From assembly GCA_963830775.1 (NCBI GenBank), contig CAWHNT010000049.1, positions 33,873 through 97,872 of the forward strand: a stretch of 64,000 bases of DNA, given 5' to 3'. Each line of letters starts with the position of its first letter. The stretch's first letter is position 1. Both the position numbers and the translations under genes were made by a program. Shown here in pieces: positions 9,041 to 19,884 of this stretch. The notes under the pieces are model-generated. The model saw only the letters and a program-made list of their open reading frames with translations. It was not told where the DNA came from and ran no database searches. Source of the DNA: CAWHNT01 sp963830775. Lineage in GTDB: Bacteria; Pseudomonadota; Alphaproteobacteria; Geminicoccales; Geminicoccaceae.

Positions 9041-9654
9041 GACCCCTGGCGCAGGACCCGGGCGAAGTTGACGAGGATGCCGGCCGTGGCCCCCCAGATG
9101 TAGCGGCCGGCATAGGGCAGCACGTAGAACCGACGCCGGCGGCCGTTGCGTTCGTAGCTGTCCTGGCGGTGGTTGGCGGGGTCCATGACGAAGCCCAGCG
9201 GCAGCTCGAACAGCTCCTCGACCTCGAAGGGATCGGTGGTGAAACGCTCCGGCGGGTCCACCCAGCCCACCACCGGGTGGATGCGGAAGCCGGTGCCGGT
9301 GAGATAGGGACGCAGCTCGCCCAGCACCTCGACCCGGTCGGCGCTGAGCCCGATCTCCTCGTCCGCCTCGCGCAAGGCTGCGGCCACCGGGTCCTCCCCG
9401 GGCTCGAGCCGCCCGCCCGGCAGGCTGATCTGGCCGGCATGGTCCTTGAGGTGGGCCGTGCGCTGGGTCAGGAGCACGGTCGGCCCCTCCGACCGCGGCA
9501 CCAGGCCCAGGAGCACGGCGGCGGGCACGCGCGTGGCCGCCGCATCGTGCCCTTCGTCGCCGCCGAGCCAGTCCGATGCGGGCTCCTGGCCAGCGGGCTG
9601 CGCCAATCGGGCACGCACGTTCTCGCGAGCGCTTGCCGCGTCCTCAGTCATCAC
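9037..9654 (-). CDS. NUDIX hydrolase, CoA pyrophosphatase-like (NudL type)
   Basis: 205 residues. The Nudix box reads GGRLEPGEDPVAAALREADEE followed by IGL, i.e. the Gx5Ex7REUxEExGU pattern is complete. The preceding LLTQRTAHLKDHAGQISLPG is typical of the CoA pyrophosphatase (NudL) branch, which cleaves CoA to 4'-phosphopantetheine and 3',5'-ADP. The start overlaps the end of the DUF1285 gene by about 10 bases and the stop overlaps the CCA gene start, so the three form one operon. The ATG at 9651 is an equally possible start. Confidence 0.85.
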   Translation of the reverse strand: MMTEDAASARENVRARLAQPAGQEPASDWLGGDEGHDAAATRVPAAVLLGLVPRSEGPTVLLTQRTAHLKDHAGQISLPGGRLEPGEDPVAAALREADEEIGLSADRVEVLGELRPYLTGTGFRIHPVVGWVDPPERFTTDPFEVEELFELPLGFVMDPANHRQDSYERNGRRRRFYVLPYAGRYIWGATAGILVNFARVLRQGS

Positions 9655-10210
9655 CGCTGCCCAGGGTCCAGAAGCGGCCGCCGCTCCACACCCCGATCAC
9701 GTCCGCGTGCTCCGGGTGCGGTTCCGCCAGCTCGACCAGCTGGTAATAGACCGGGCGCGCTATCCGCGCCTCCAGCCGATCGCGGACGAGGAGGTAGGGC
9801 ACGGCCGCGTCACCGTGAGCGGCCAGACGCAGCGGATGCCCGGCATCGAGCGGCACCCACTCCTCCAGATTGGTCCGGAACCGCAGCTGCCGGCCGGCGC
9901 CCTCGCCTTCGCTCTGCAGCTCGACCGCCGTGAACGGCACGTCGTCGACCTCGATCCGGCCCTGCTCGCCCGGCGTGATCAGCCAGTAGCTGCCGTCCTC
10001 CGCCCGGCGCAGGACGGTGGCGAACAGCTTCACGAGCGGCAGGCGGGCGATGGGCGAGCCGCGATAGTGCCAGCCGCCCTCGCGGTCGATCCGGATTTGG
10101 AACGAGCCACAGGCGCGCTCGCCGCGGAGTGCGGCTCGGAGCAGGGCGTCGGCGTCGAAGGCGGCTCTGGGCAAGGTGTTGGGTGCCGCGTGAAACGGGG
10201 TTGCGGTCAT
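9644..10210 (-). CDS. DUF1285 domain protein
   Basis: 188 residues resembling the DUF1285 family: FQIRIDREGGWHYRGSPI, LVKLFATVLRR and GRFWTLGS near the C-terminus. The first of these is a signature stretch. Function unknown; in Alphaproteobacteria it usually sits upstream of the NUDIX and CCA genes and divergent from moxR, as here. First gene of its operon; 55 bases separate its start from moxR, so the two promoters must be tightly packed. Confidence 0.8.
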   Translation of the reverse strand: MTATPFHAAPNTLPRAAFDADALLRAALRGERACGSFQIRIDREGGWHYRGSPIARLPLVKLFATVLRRAEDGSYWLITPGEQGRIEVDDVPFTAVELQSEGEGAGRQLRFRTNLEEWVPLDAGHPLRLAAHGDAAVPYLLVRDRLEARIARPVYYQLVELAEPHPEHADVIGVWSGGRFWTLGSGDD

Positions 10211-10265
10211 CTATCTATGAGGGCACGCTGTTGGAATCCAGAACAGGTGTTGGGCGGTGCAGCGC

Positions 10266-11255
<990 letters not shown>

Positions 11256-11273
11256 GCGCGCCCTAGCGCATCC

Positions 11274-12182
11274 GTGAGCACCACCGCGACATCCTCTGGC
11301 ATCAGCGCCAGCACTGACCGGCTCCGGCAGCAGGCCGAGACCCTCAGCCAGCGCCTCCCCTCTCTGCTGGTCGAGGCCGACCGGGTTGCGGCCACCGTCG
11401 CACCCGGCGTGCATGGCCGGCGGCGTACCGGGATGGGCGAGACGTTCTGGCAGTTCCGCCTCTACCAGACGGGCGATGCTGCCAGCGACATCGACTGGCG
11501 GCAGTCCGCCCGCTCGCGTCACCTCTTCATCCGCGAGCAGGAGTGGGAAGCGGCCGAGAGCGTGTGGATCTGGTGCGACCTCTCGCGCTCGATGTCGTTC
11601 CGCTCGACCGCACCCTTGCCCGCGAAGTGGGAGCGCGCAGCCCTGCTGACGCTGGCCCTCTCGGCCCTCCTCGTCCGCGGCGGCGAGCGCGTGGCCCTGC
11701 TGGGTGGGGGCACCCGTCCCGCCAGTGGCCGCTTCGGCCAGGAGCAGCTCGCCCGCGCCCTGACCCAGGCTGCCGGCACGCGCGAGCCCCTGCCGCCGAC
11801 CACGTCCCTGCCGCGCTATGCCCGCCTCGTGCTGATCTCCGACTTCCTGCAGCCGATCGACGTGCTGCGCCAGCGCATGGCCCATTTCGTCGGCCTGGGG
11901 GTACGGGCCAGCGTGCTCCAGCTCCTGGACCCCGCCGAGGAGCTGCTGCCCTATGAGGGCAGGGTCCTGTTCGAGGGCCTGGAGCAGGAGGGGGCTGCGC
12001 TGATCGACAATGTCGGCAGCATCCGCAAGCGCTATGTCGAGGTGCTGCGCGCGCACCGGGAGACCTTGGGCGCCTTGTGCGGCCGGCAGCAGTGGCGCTT
12101 CGCCACCCACCGCACCGACCGGCCGGCCGAGACGGCACTTCTCTCCCTGGTGGCGATGCTGGCACCTCGAGCGCGGCACTGA
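11274..12182 (+). CDS. DUF58 domain protein (MoxR partner)
   Basis: 302 residues from GTG 11274, 18 bases after moxR. The DUF58 core is clear: GMGETFWQFRLYQTGDAASDIDWRQSARS (shown here as family signature GxGxxFxxxRxYxxGD..xxIDW), then FIREQE and the VWA-like WCDLSRSMSF. Soluble. Expected to interact with the MoxR ATPase. Ends two bases before the next gene. Confidence 0.9.
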   Translation: MSTTATSSGISASTDRLRQQAETLSQRLPSLLVEADRVAATVAPGVHGRRRTGMGETFWQFRLYQTGDAASDIDWRQSARSRHLFIREQEWEAAESVWIWCDLSRSMSFRSTAPLPAKWERAALLTLALSALLVRGGERVALLGGGTRPASGRFGQEQLARALTQAAGTREPLPPTTSLPRYARLVLISDFLQPIDVLRQRMAHFVGLGVRASVLQLLDPAEELLPYEGRVLFEGLEQEGAALIDNVGSIRKRYVEVLRAHRETLGALCGRQQWRFATHRTDRPAETALLSLVAMLAPRARH

Positions 12183-12184
12183 GC

Positions 12185-14928
12185 ATGCTGAATCTGGGCC
12201 TTCTCGGTTTCACCCAGCCCTGGCTGCTCCTGGGCCTCGTCTCCCTCCCGGCCCTCTGGCTCCTCCTCCGCATCACTCCGCCAGCCCCGCGCAAGGTCGC
12301 TTTCCCGGCCCTTCTCTTCCTGCTCGGTCTGAAGAGCGGCGAGCGCACCCCGGCCCGCACTCCCCTCTGGCTGCTGCTGCTCCGCCTCGCCCTGGCGGCC
12401 CTGCTGATCCTGGCGCTTGCCGGCCCGGTCCTGAACCCTGCTCCCGGGCCTGGGCGGCAGCGGCCCCCTCGTGCTCGCCATCGACAATGGCTGGGCCGCG
12501 GCCCAGCGCTGGGATGGCCGCGTCCAGGTTGCCCGCGAGCTGGTCGAGCAGGCTGCACGCGAGGAGCGCCGGGTGGTCCTCCTGCCCACCGCACCGACAG
12601 ACCGGCCGTTCCAGCCTGCGCTCCTGCCCGCTTCCGAGGCCCTGGACACGCTCACCACCCTGACGCCACAGCCCTGGCCCGTGGACCGGCCCGCTGCCGA
12701 GCGCGCGCTGGCGGCGCTCAGCCTTGGGGGCGCCACCACGAAGTGGCTGAGCGACGGCCTGGCCGGCAGCCCGGCCGAGCGCACGGCCGCCGAGGCGTTC
12801 GCCGCGACGCTGCGCCGGCTTGGGCCGCTCCAGGTCTATGCCGACGCCGCACCTTCCAGGCCTGCCCTGCTCCGGCTGCCCGACGGGGCAGGCACGGAGC
12901 TGGCCGTCACCGCCGAGCGGGTCGCCGCCGATCCCGCCGCCAGGCTCGAGGTCGAGGCGCACGGGCCCGGCGGCGAGACCCTGGCCCGGGTGCCGATCGT
13001 CTTCGACGGCGACGGGCGCAAAGGTGCGGCCAAGCTCGAGCTGCCGGCCGACATGCGCAACCGCGTCGCCCGGCTGGAGCTTTCTCCGGCGCAGGGGATC
13101 GGCGGCACGGTGCTGCTCGACGAGCGCTGGCGCCGGCGCACGGTCGGCATGATCGGCGCCGGCCGGGCCGAGGACGACCAGCCCCTCCTCTCCGAGCTCT
13201 ACTTCATCGCCCGGGCGCTGGGCCCCTCGGCCGAGCTGCGCCAGGGCGGGATCGCCGAGCTCACCGACGGCCCGCTGTCGCTCATGGTCCTGCCCGACGC
13301 CGGCCGGATCGACCCCGCCGAGCGGGCCCGGCTCGATGCCTGGATGGAGGAGGGCGGGGTGCTGCTCCGCTTCGCCGGCCCGCGCCTTGCCGCCAGCGGC
13401 GACGACCTGGTCCCGGTCCCGCTCCGTGCCGGCGACCGGATGCTGGGCGGTGCGCTCTCCTGGCAGGAGCCGCTCCGCCTGGCACCCTTCGATCCCGACG
13501 GCCCCTTCGCCGGCCTCCTCCCGCCCGAGGAGGTGCGCGTCAGCCGCCAGGTGCTGGCCGAGCCCAGCCCCGCTTTGTCGGCTGCCACCCTCGCCACCCT
13601 GGAGGACGGCACGCCGCTCGATCACCATGGCCCAGCGCGGCAAGGGCCGGCTGATCCTGGTCCACACCTCGGCCAACACGAGCTGGAGCACGCTGCCGCT
13701 CTCCGGCCTCTTCGTCGACATGCTGCAGCGGATCCTGGCCCTGGCGCCGGGTGCCGGCGGCACACCCAGGGGTGCCCTGGAGCCGCACCGCGTGCTCGAC
13801 GCCTTCGGCCGCCTCTCAGACTTCGAGGGCGCCCTGCCGCCCATTCCGGCCGACCGCTTCGCCACCGCCGTGGCCGGCCCCGCCCAGCCGCCCGGCCTCT
13901 ATGGGCCGGTCCGCGTCGGCGAGGCCGCCGAGGAGGAGCCGGCCCGGCTGGCCCTCAATCTCCAGCCCGCCGTGCGCGAGCTCCTGCCCCTGGGCGACGA
14001 GCTGCTCGGCGGCGAGCCCGTGGGCTATGCCCGGGCGGAGGAGGTCGACCTGGCACCCTCGCTGCTCACGCTGGCGCTCCTCCTGGCCCTGGCCGACCTC
14101 GTCATCGGCTACTTCCTGCGCGGGCTGGTCCCGCAGCTCGGTCGGAGCGCTGCCGCTGCCGTGGCCCTCCTCCTCTGGCTGCCCACGGCGCAGGCCCAGG
14201 AAGGCGAGGACCGCCTGGTCGAGCTCGCGAACGAGACCCGGCTCGCCTATGTCGTGACCGGCGATGCGGCCGTGGACCAGGAGAGCGAGGCGGGCCTGCG
14301 CGGCCTTACCCGCGTCCTGGCCCAGCGCACGGCCGTCGAGGCTGCCGACCCCGCCCCGGTCGACGTTGCCTCGGCCGAGCTCGCCCTCTTCCCGCTCCTC
14401 TATTGGCCCGTCCCGCCCGACCATGCGAACCTTGCGGCGGAGACGGTCGAGCGGGTCGAGCGCTACCTCCAGCAGGGCGGCATGATCCTCTTCGACACCC
14501 GCGACGGCGCCAACCTGCTTCCCGGCCAGGATGGCGGCGGCCCCGGCGAGGCGCGGCTGGGCCAGCTCCTGGAAGGTCTCGACCTGCCTCCGCTCCAGCC
14601 GGTCCCGCCCGACCACGTCCTGACCCGCTCCTTCTATCTCCTCCAGGACTTCCCCGGCCGCTGGGCCGGCCAGACGGTCTGGGTCGACCAGGCGGCCCCC
14701 GGCATCAATGACGGTGTGTCCAGCGTGATCATCGGCGCCCATGAATGGGCCGGTGCCTGGGCCGAGGACGAGTATGGCGAGGCGCTCTACCCCGTCGTCC
14801 CCGGCGGCGAGGCCCAGCGCGAGATGGCCCGCCGCTTCGGCGTCAACCTCGTGATGTACGCGCTCACCGGCAACTACAAGACCGACCAGGTCCACGTGCC
14901 CGCCCTGCTGGAGCGGCTGGGCCAGTGA
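12185..14928 (+). pseudogene. DUF4159 / BatA-like membrane protein, two single-base frameshifts
   Basis: The N-terminus (MLNLGLLGFTQPWLLLGLV) is a BatA-type two-helix membrane anchor; the middle is a VWA-like region; the C-terminus is DUF4159 (MILFDTRDGANL, RSFYLLQDFPGRW, FGVNLVMYALTGNYKTDQ). The frame breaks near 12441-12452 (CTCCCGGGCC), resuming as VLAIDNGWAAAQRW, and again at 13618-13622 (GCTCGATC), resuming as VTMAQRGKGRLILVHT. Removing one base at each point gives 914 codons, the normal size. Membrane segments recur near 14060-14190. Third gene of the moxR operon. Function unknown; presumed substrate or partner of MoxR. Confidence 0.75.
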
Positions 14929-14968
14929 CCGGTCGCGACCGCTCTCCTGCTCCTCGGCCGGACTTGGG

Positions 14969-17008
14969 ATGACCTCACTCAGCCTCGTCTTCGACCCCCA
15001 TCTTCCCTGGCCCGTCCTGCTCGCGGCCGCCATCCTCGCCGCACTCGCCCTCGGCTGGGGCCTGTGGCGCCGTGCCAAGGGCATCGGCTGGCGCCTCGCC
15101 TTCCTCACCCTCCTGCTCCTGGCGCTGGCCAACCCCACGCTCCGCCGCGAGGAGCGTGAGCAGCTCCCCGACACCGTCCTCCTCGTCAAGGACCGCTCGC
15201 CAAGCCAGCGCCTCCCCGGCCGGCAGGAGCAGCTGGCGGAGGCCGAGAAGGACATCCGTGCGCGCCTGGCCGACATGCCGGGCGTGGAGCTGCGCGAGGT
15301 CGAGCTCGACGGCAGCGGCCGGGACGGCACCACGCTCTTCGCCGGCCTCGCCGATGCGCTGGCCGAGACCGACCGCAGCCGCCTGGGCGCCATCCTCGCC
15401 CTCACCGATGGCGAGGTCCACGACGCGCCTGCCGACGCCAAGGGTGTCCCCGCCCCCTTCCACGCCCTCCTCACCGGCCGCAAGGACGAGACCGACCGCC
15501 GCCTCGTGATCGAGCAGGCGCCCTCGTTCAGCGTCGTCGGCGAGCCGCAGACCCTCACCGTCCGGGTCGAGGACGAGGCATCGGGCCCCGGCTCGATCCC
15601 GGTCACGCTGCGCCGCGACGGCAAGGTTCTGGCCCAGATCCAGGCCCGCCCCGGCACGCCCGAGACCCTGCCCTTCAGCCTCGACAAGGCGGGCCCGACC
15701 GTCCTCGAGATCGACGCCGCCACGAGGCCCGGCGAGCTGACGTCCATCAACAACCGCACCGCCGTCACCGTGAACGGTGTGCGCGACCGCCTGCGCGTGC
15801 TGCTCGTCTCCGGCCAGCCCTATCCGGGCCTGCGCGTCTGGCGCAACCTGCTCAAGGCCGACCCCTCGGTCGACCTCGTCCACTTCACCATCCTGCGCCC
15901 GCCCGAGAAGCAGGACGGCACCCCCATCCGCGAGCTGGCGCTGATCGCCTTCCCCTCGCGCGAGCTGTTCGAGGTCAAGCTCAACGAGTTCGACCTCATC
16001 ATCTTCGACCGCTACTCCCGCCGCGGCCTCCTGCCCCTGATCTACCTCGAGAACATCGCCCGCTACGTCGAGGAGGGCGGCGCTCTCCTCGAGGCCGGCG
16101 GCCCCGAGTTCGCCTGGCCCACCAGCCTCTACCGCACCCCCCTCTCCCGCGTCCTCCCCGGCGCCCCCTCGGGCGAGGTCTTCGAGCGCGGCTACGTCCC
16201 CACGCCCACCGAGCTCGGCCAGCGCCACCCGGTCACGGCCGGCCTCGACGCCGACGGTGCCAAATGGGGCCGCTGGTTCCGCCAGGTCGACGTCGAGGCG
16301 ACCGACGGCCAGGTCCTGATGACCGGCGTCTCCGACCGCCCGCTCCTGGTCCTCAAGCGCGTCGGCGAGGGCCGCGTCGCCCAGCTCCTCTCCGACCATG
16401 CCTGGCTCTGGCAGCGCGGCTTCGAAGGCGGCGGCCCCCAGGCCGTCCTGCTGCGCCGCCTCGTCCACTGGCTGATGAAGGAGCCCCAGCTCGAAGAGGA
16501 AGCCCTCCGCGCCCGAGCCCAGGGCGACGAGATCATCCTCGAGCGCCAGTCCCTCAACGACGACCCCGTCCCCGCCACCCTCACCGCCCCCTCCGGCCAG
16601 CAGCAGACCCTGGAGCTCCGCCCCGACCCCGACGGCACGCTCCGCGCCCGCACCGCCGCCACCGAGGAAGGCCTCTACCGCGCGGAGGACGGCACCCACA
16701 CGGCCTACGTCACCCCCCGCCCGATTGCGGCGCGGGAGCTGGCCGACATGCGGGCGACGGAGCGGGTCCTGGCGCCGATCGCGGAGGCTACGAGCGGCGA
16801 TGTGCGGTGGCTCGCGGATGGGCTGCCGGACCTGCGGAAGGTGGAGCCGACGCGACCGGCGGCGGGACGGGGGTGGCTGGGGATCAGGGACAACGGCGCT
16901 TACCGGGTTCTAGGCACGCGCGACCTGCCGCTGCTGCCGCCGTTCCTGGCGCTGTTGCTGCTGGTCGGGACGGCCGCGCTCGCTTGGTGGCGGGAGGGTC
17001 GAGCATGA
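14969..17008 (+). CDS. Large membrane protein with glutamine-amidotransferase-like domain
   Basis: 679 residues: two N-terminal membrane segments (about 12-29 and 40-55), a VWA-like/Ig-like periplasmic middle, a GATase1-like segment (RLRVLLVSGQPYPGLRVW, LIIFDRYSRRGLLP, YVEEGGALLEAGGPEF) and a C-terminal membrane helix (LLPPFLALLLLVGTAALAWW). The classical Cys-His-Glu triad is not evident, so catalysis is doubtful. Intact, 40 bases after the DUF4159 gene, and typical as the last gene of the moxR-DUF58-DUF4159 operon. Confidence 0.8.
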   Translation: MTSLSLVFDPHLPWPVLLAAAILAALALGWGLWRRAKGIGWRLAFLTLLLLALANPTLRREEREQLPDTVLLVKDRSPSQRLPGRQEQLAEAEKDIRARLADMPGVELREVELDGSGRDGTTLFAGLADALAETDRSRLGAILALTDGEVHDAPADAKGVPAPFHALLTGRKDETDRRLVIEQAPSFSVVGEPQTLTVRVEDEASGPGSIPVTLRRDGKVLAQIQARPGTPETLPFSLDKAGPTVLEIDAATRPGELTSINNRTAVTVNGVRDRLRVLLVSGQPYPGLRVWRNLLKADPSVDLVHFTILRPPEKQDGTPIRELALIAFPSRELFEVKLNEFDLIIFDRYSRRGLLPLIYLENIARYVEEGGALLEAGGPEFAWPTSLYRTPLSRVLPGAPSGEVFERGYVPTPTELGQRHPVTAGLDADGAKWGRWFRQVDVEATDGQVLMTGVSDRPLLVLKRVGEGRVAQLLSDHAWLWQRGFEGGGPQAVLLRRLVHWLMKEPQLEEEALRARAQGDEIILERQSLNDDPVPATLTAPSGQQQTLELRPDPDGTLRARTAATEEGLYRAEDGTHTAYVTPRPIAARELADMRATERVLAPIAEATSGDVRWLADGLPDLRKVEPTRPAAGRGWLGIRDNGAYRVLGTRDLPLLPPFLALLLLVGTAALAWWREGRA

Positions 17009-17022
17009 AAGGGCAAAGCGTA

Positions 17023-17587
17023 CTAAGAAGCGCTGGCGCCTGATGTCCAGCTGACCGTATAGGTAAAAAAGCTCTGTCTACTAACAGATTGGACACAGGG
17101 CAGACCCGTTTGATAATCCATCGCCAACTTCCAAAGATTGTCGGCGTTGAAATCGAAATAGACCGGCGCTTTGGCCTCAAACCAAACAGATCTCGGGCGG
17201 ACCCAATCAAAGACATGATGACCTACATAGGATCTGTTCACTTCTTCTTGGATTTCGTGCAAATCATGGATCCAAAATGACCTTGATGCATCGGGGTTCT
17301 CCGATTTCCTGTAGAAAATCTCTCCCTGGTCGTTGTGCTTTCGCGGAAGGAAGACCAAATCTCTGACGAAGTCAGCACTGGGATCTGGAAGGCGGTGAAG
17401 GATATGAAAATTGGATCGGAAGCCATTGCCATTGACTACCCAGATCATATTGGCATAGAACTGTTCACGTGAATAAAGTTCTTCTGACAGAAGAACTGAG
17501 TTCTGGAACTCTAAAACTAAACCAGAGTTAGTTTTTATATCCGCGATGTGCTTCTCGCCCGTCGAGAATCGAGGTGAATGATCTCCT
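17023..17587 (-). pseudogene. CoiA-like nuclease, 3' part (interrupted by IS)
   Basis: Downstream half of a gene whose 5' part lies at 19669-19884 on the far side of a nested insertion. It reads GEKHIADIKTNSGLVLEFQNS, the HxADIxT...EFQ core of CoiA-type PD-(D/E)xK nucleases, then YANMIWVVNG and ends at TAG 17023. Rejoining through the CTCCT duplication gives DWQEIIHLDS; the frame then needs a two-base shift near 17563 to reach GEKHIAD, so the gene carries a second lesion. Base composition here is clearly lower in GC than the neighbours, suggesting acquired DNA. Confidence 0.65.
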
Positions 17588-18504
17588 GAGACCTTTGCGT
17601 GAGAGCGCCCTGTAGCCGGCCTGCCAGCGGCTGAGGCTCTTTCGGACGCTCGCGAATGCGGGTTGATGCACGAAACCAGCCCTCAGCTCATGGTTGCCGC
17701 TCCTTCTTGCCCTGCCTGCTTCGCACCGGACGGACTCCGCCCTCAGGCCAGCCCGAGGGCGAGCGCCCGGCGCAGGTTGATGGCGGCGCACATCGTCTGC
17801 AGCTGGACGTCGTTGCGCGCCAGGCCGAGATAGCGCACCCGGCGGCAGCCATAGGCCCGCTTCATGGTCGCGAACAGCCGCTCGACGCCCGCCCGGATCG
17901 GCGCCACCGCCTTGTTGAACGCCACCTGCCAGGGCCTGAGCGGCCGGTTGCGCCGTGCCTGGTACATGATCCGCGGCTCGATGCCCTGCGCCTTGAGCCG
18001 CTTGCGCCGGGCTGCGTCGTCATAGGCCTTGTCGGCATACACCGCCTGCTCGTCGCCCTGGACGAGGCCGTCAGCCGGCACGCTGTCGTGCACGTCGGCC
18101 GGCGTCATCACCGCCTCACGGACCAGGCCGCTGCCCTCGTCGACCGCCGCATGCGCCTTGTAGCCGAACCGGCTCCTGCCGTTCTTCTTCGTCCACCCGG
18201 CCTGCGGATCGCGGGCCGCGACCTCGCCCGCGTCGCCGCCCGGCGGCCGCACCGCGGCTCCGATGATCGTGGCGTCGATCAGCGTGCCCCGGCGCAGGAT
18301 CAGCCCACGTGTGTCCAGCTGCCGGTTGACCTCGGCCAGCAGCTTCTCCGCCAGGCCGCGCCGCGCCAGCTGCTCGCGGAAGCGCCAGATCGAGCTGTGG
18401 TCCGGGACGCTCTCGGCCAGCGGGATGCCGGCGAAACGGCGGAAGGAGAGCCGGTCGTCGACCGCCGCTTCCAGTCCTTCGTCGGACAGCCCATACCACT
18501 GCTG

Positions 18505-18507
18505 TAA
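18505..18507. repeat. Target-site duplication TAA, left copy
   Basis: TAA directly adjoining the left inverted repeat of the inner IS; its partner is at 19409-19411. Confidence 0.85.
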
Positions 18508-19408
18508 GACCCCGTTTGAGAAATCAGGGATGGGCGACGCGCCGGAGGAGGAGGGCGCCCATGCCGACATGGATCATGGCCTCGGAGACGTCGCAGCGCT
18601 GCTCGTAGTCGCGCACCAGCCGGCGCCAGCGGGTCATCCAGCCGAAGGTCCTCTCCACCACCCACCGCCGGGGCAGGACCTGGAAGCCCTGCTGGCCGGG
18701 AAGCTTGTGGACGATCTCGAGCACGAAATCCCGATAGGCGGCATCGCTGATCAGCCGGCTACGGTCGTAGGCACCGTCGGCGAACAGATGCTTGAGCCAC
18801 GGCCAGCGCTTGCGGATCGCGGTGACGATCCGCTCTGCACCGGCGGCATCCTGCACGTCGGCGGTGGTCAGGTTCACCATTAGAAGCCGCCCGTCCGTAT
18901 CCACGGCCACATGCCGCTTGCGGCCCTTGATCCTCTTGGCGGCGTCATAGCCACCACCGTCGGGGGCCTGGGGTGCCTTCACGGTCTGGCTGTCGAGCAC
19001 AGCAGCACTCGGGCTCGGCTCACGGCCCACCTGCTCGCGGTCGTGCATGAGCGCCACGTCGTGCACGGTCCGGAACAGGAGCCGACGCACGAGGCGCCGA
19101 AACCACCAGTACACCGTCTGCCACGGCCCGAAATGCACGGGCAACATCCGCCAGCCGCAGCCGGCTCGCACCAAGTACCTGATCGCGTTCAGGATCTCGC
19201 GTAGGTCCACGCCCGGCTTGCGGCCACGTCCGGCCGGCTTTGGCAAGAACGGCCTGATCCGCTCCCACTCCTCCTCCGTCAGATCGGTCGGATAGCGCCG
19301 CCGCTCAAAAGCAGCTTGCCGCGCTCGATGCTCCTTCGTCCACATCCCGCATAGGTCGTCGGCAGGTCAGCCCCACTCAACCTCAAGCCGCCATTCTCAA
19401 ACGGGGTC
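18508..19408 (-). mobile_element. IS5-family element, IS1031-like group, inserted in the outer IS
   Basis: 901 bp with perfect 15-bp terminal inverted repeats GACCCCGTTTGAGAA (18508-18522 and, reverse-complemented, 19394-19408). It is flanked by the direct repeat TAA (18505-18507 and 19409-19411), i.e. the TNA target typical of the IS1031 group. Removing it with one TAA restores the outer transposase frame exactly. Confidence 0.92.
18524..19345 (-). CDS. IS5-family (IS1031-like) transposase
   Basis: Intact 273-residue DDE transposase filling the inner element. N-terminal domain YPTDLTEEEWERIRPFLPKP and the YLVRAGCGWRMLP block; catalytic motifs AVLDSQTVK (Asp), LFADGAYD (Asp) and ERTFGWMTRWRRL (Glu). 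Probably still functional. The start ATG 19345 lies 64 bases inside the right terminal repeat. Confidence 0.93.
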   Translation of the reverse strand: MWTKEHRARQAAFERRRYPTDLTEEEWERIRPFLPKPAGRGRKPGVDLREILNAIRYLVRAGCGWRMLPVHFGPWQTVYWWFRRLVRRLLFRTVHDVALMHDREQVGREPSPSAAVLDSQTVKAPQAPDGGGYDAAKRIKGRKRHVAVDTDGRLLMVNLTTADVQDAAGAERIVTAIRKRWPWLKHLFADGAYDRSRLISDAAYRDFVLEIVHKLPGQQGFQVLPRRWVVERTFGWMTRWRRLVRDYEQRCDVSEAMIHVGMGALLLRRVAHP

Positions 19409-19411
19409 TAA
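19409..19411. repeat. Target-site duplication TAA, right copy
   Basis: TAA directly adjoining the right inverted repeat of the inner IS; partner of 18505-18507. Confidence 0.85.
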
Positions 19412-19668
19412 GAGCAGCAGCTTGACGTAGGTCAGCAGCGGGTAGGAGAGCCCGCCTTCCCGGCTGGCGTAGATGCCGGCGACGATCGCCTCCAAGGCTG
19501 GCCAGTCGAGTGCTGCGTCCAGGCGCTCCAGCCACGCGCTCTTCTTGCCCCGCCGCCGCACGATGCTGTCCGCCAGCCCAAGTTGCCGCAAGTCACGCCG
19601 CGCCATCGCCCCGCCCCAGCGCCGTTTCGAGCATTGAATCAGAAACTTGCCGGTCGTGCAAAGGTCTC

Positions 19669-19884
19669 CTCCTGCCAATCCAACGGATACCGGGCCTTCC
19701 AGCTCCGGTGCCATTCGGTTTCATTCTCCCACCAAGCGTCGCAGTGACGAAGCGATACATGCGCCCAGTGCCAAACGAGCTTCTTGCCGCATTTGGCTTG
19801 CACATTGGCCCCACAGAGAGGGCAGGATGCCTGAGCACGCGGCGACGGGCGGACGCGCTCCTGATGCAAGATAGCAAATTCCAT
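19669..19884 (-). pseudogene. CoiA-like nuclease, 5' part (interrupted by IS)
   Basis: From ATG 19884: MEFAILHQERVRP, a CPLCG zinc-ribbon-like motif, WHWAH, ETEWHRSWK and DWQEE, where the outer IS starts. ExxWHRxWK followed by WQE is the conserved N-terminal half of CoiA-like nuclease domains; the remainder is at 17023-17587. The family is linked to DNA processing (competence) or stand-alone nuclease activity; with both insertions it cannot be functional here. Confidence 0.65.

Larger units (their letters stand above)
17743..19606 (-). pseudogene. IS5-family transposase, split by a second IS
   Basis: DDE transposase coded by 19606-19412 plus 18507-17743. Rejoined across the TAA duplication, the reading ...TYVKLLLL continues in frame into QQWYGLSDEGLEAAVDDRLSF, 320 codons in total. 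Catalytic residues are visible in TLIDATII (Asp), VYADKAYDD (Asp) and AGVERLFATMK (Glu). The insertion alone inactivates it; no other lesion is seen, so the interruption looks recent. Confidence 0.85.
17588..19668 (-). mobile_element. IS5-type element, itself interrupted
   Basis: Outer insertion sequence. Inverted ends GAGACCTTTGC at 17588-17598 and (reverse complement) 19658-19668. The flanks carry the same five bases, CTCCT, at 17583-17587 and 19669-19673. After removing the inner element and one TAA the length is 1,177 bp, normal for IS5. The terminal repeat beyond 11 bases is imperfect, and IS5 relatives usually duplicate 4 bp, so the exact boundary may be off by a base or two. Confidence 0.7.

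Noticed and set aside
14975..16699. 574-codon antisense frame in the amidotransferase-like gene
   Set aside because: Same shadow effect; Glu/Gly/Leu-biased translation without motifs.
17528..17791. Minus-strand frame spanning the left end of the outer IS
   Set aside because: It crosses the IS boundary and reads neither the transposase nor the CoiA-like frame.
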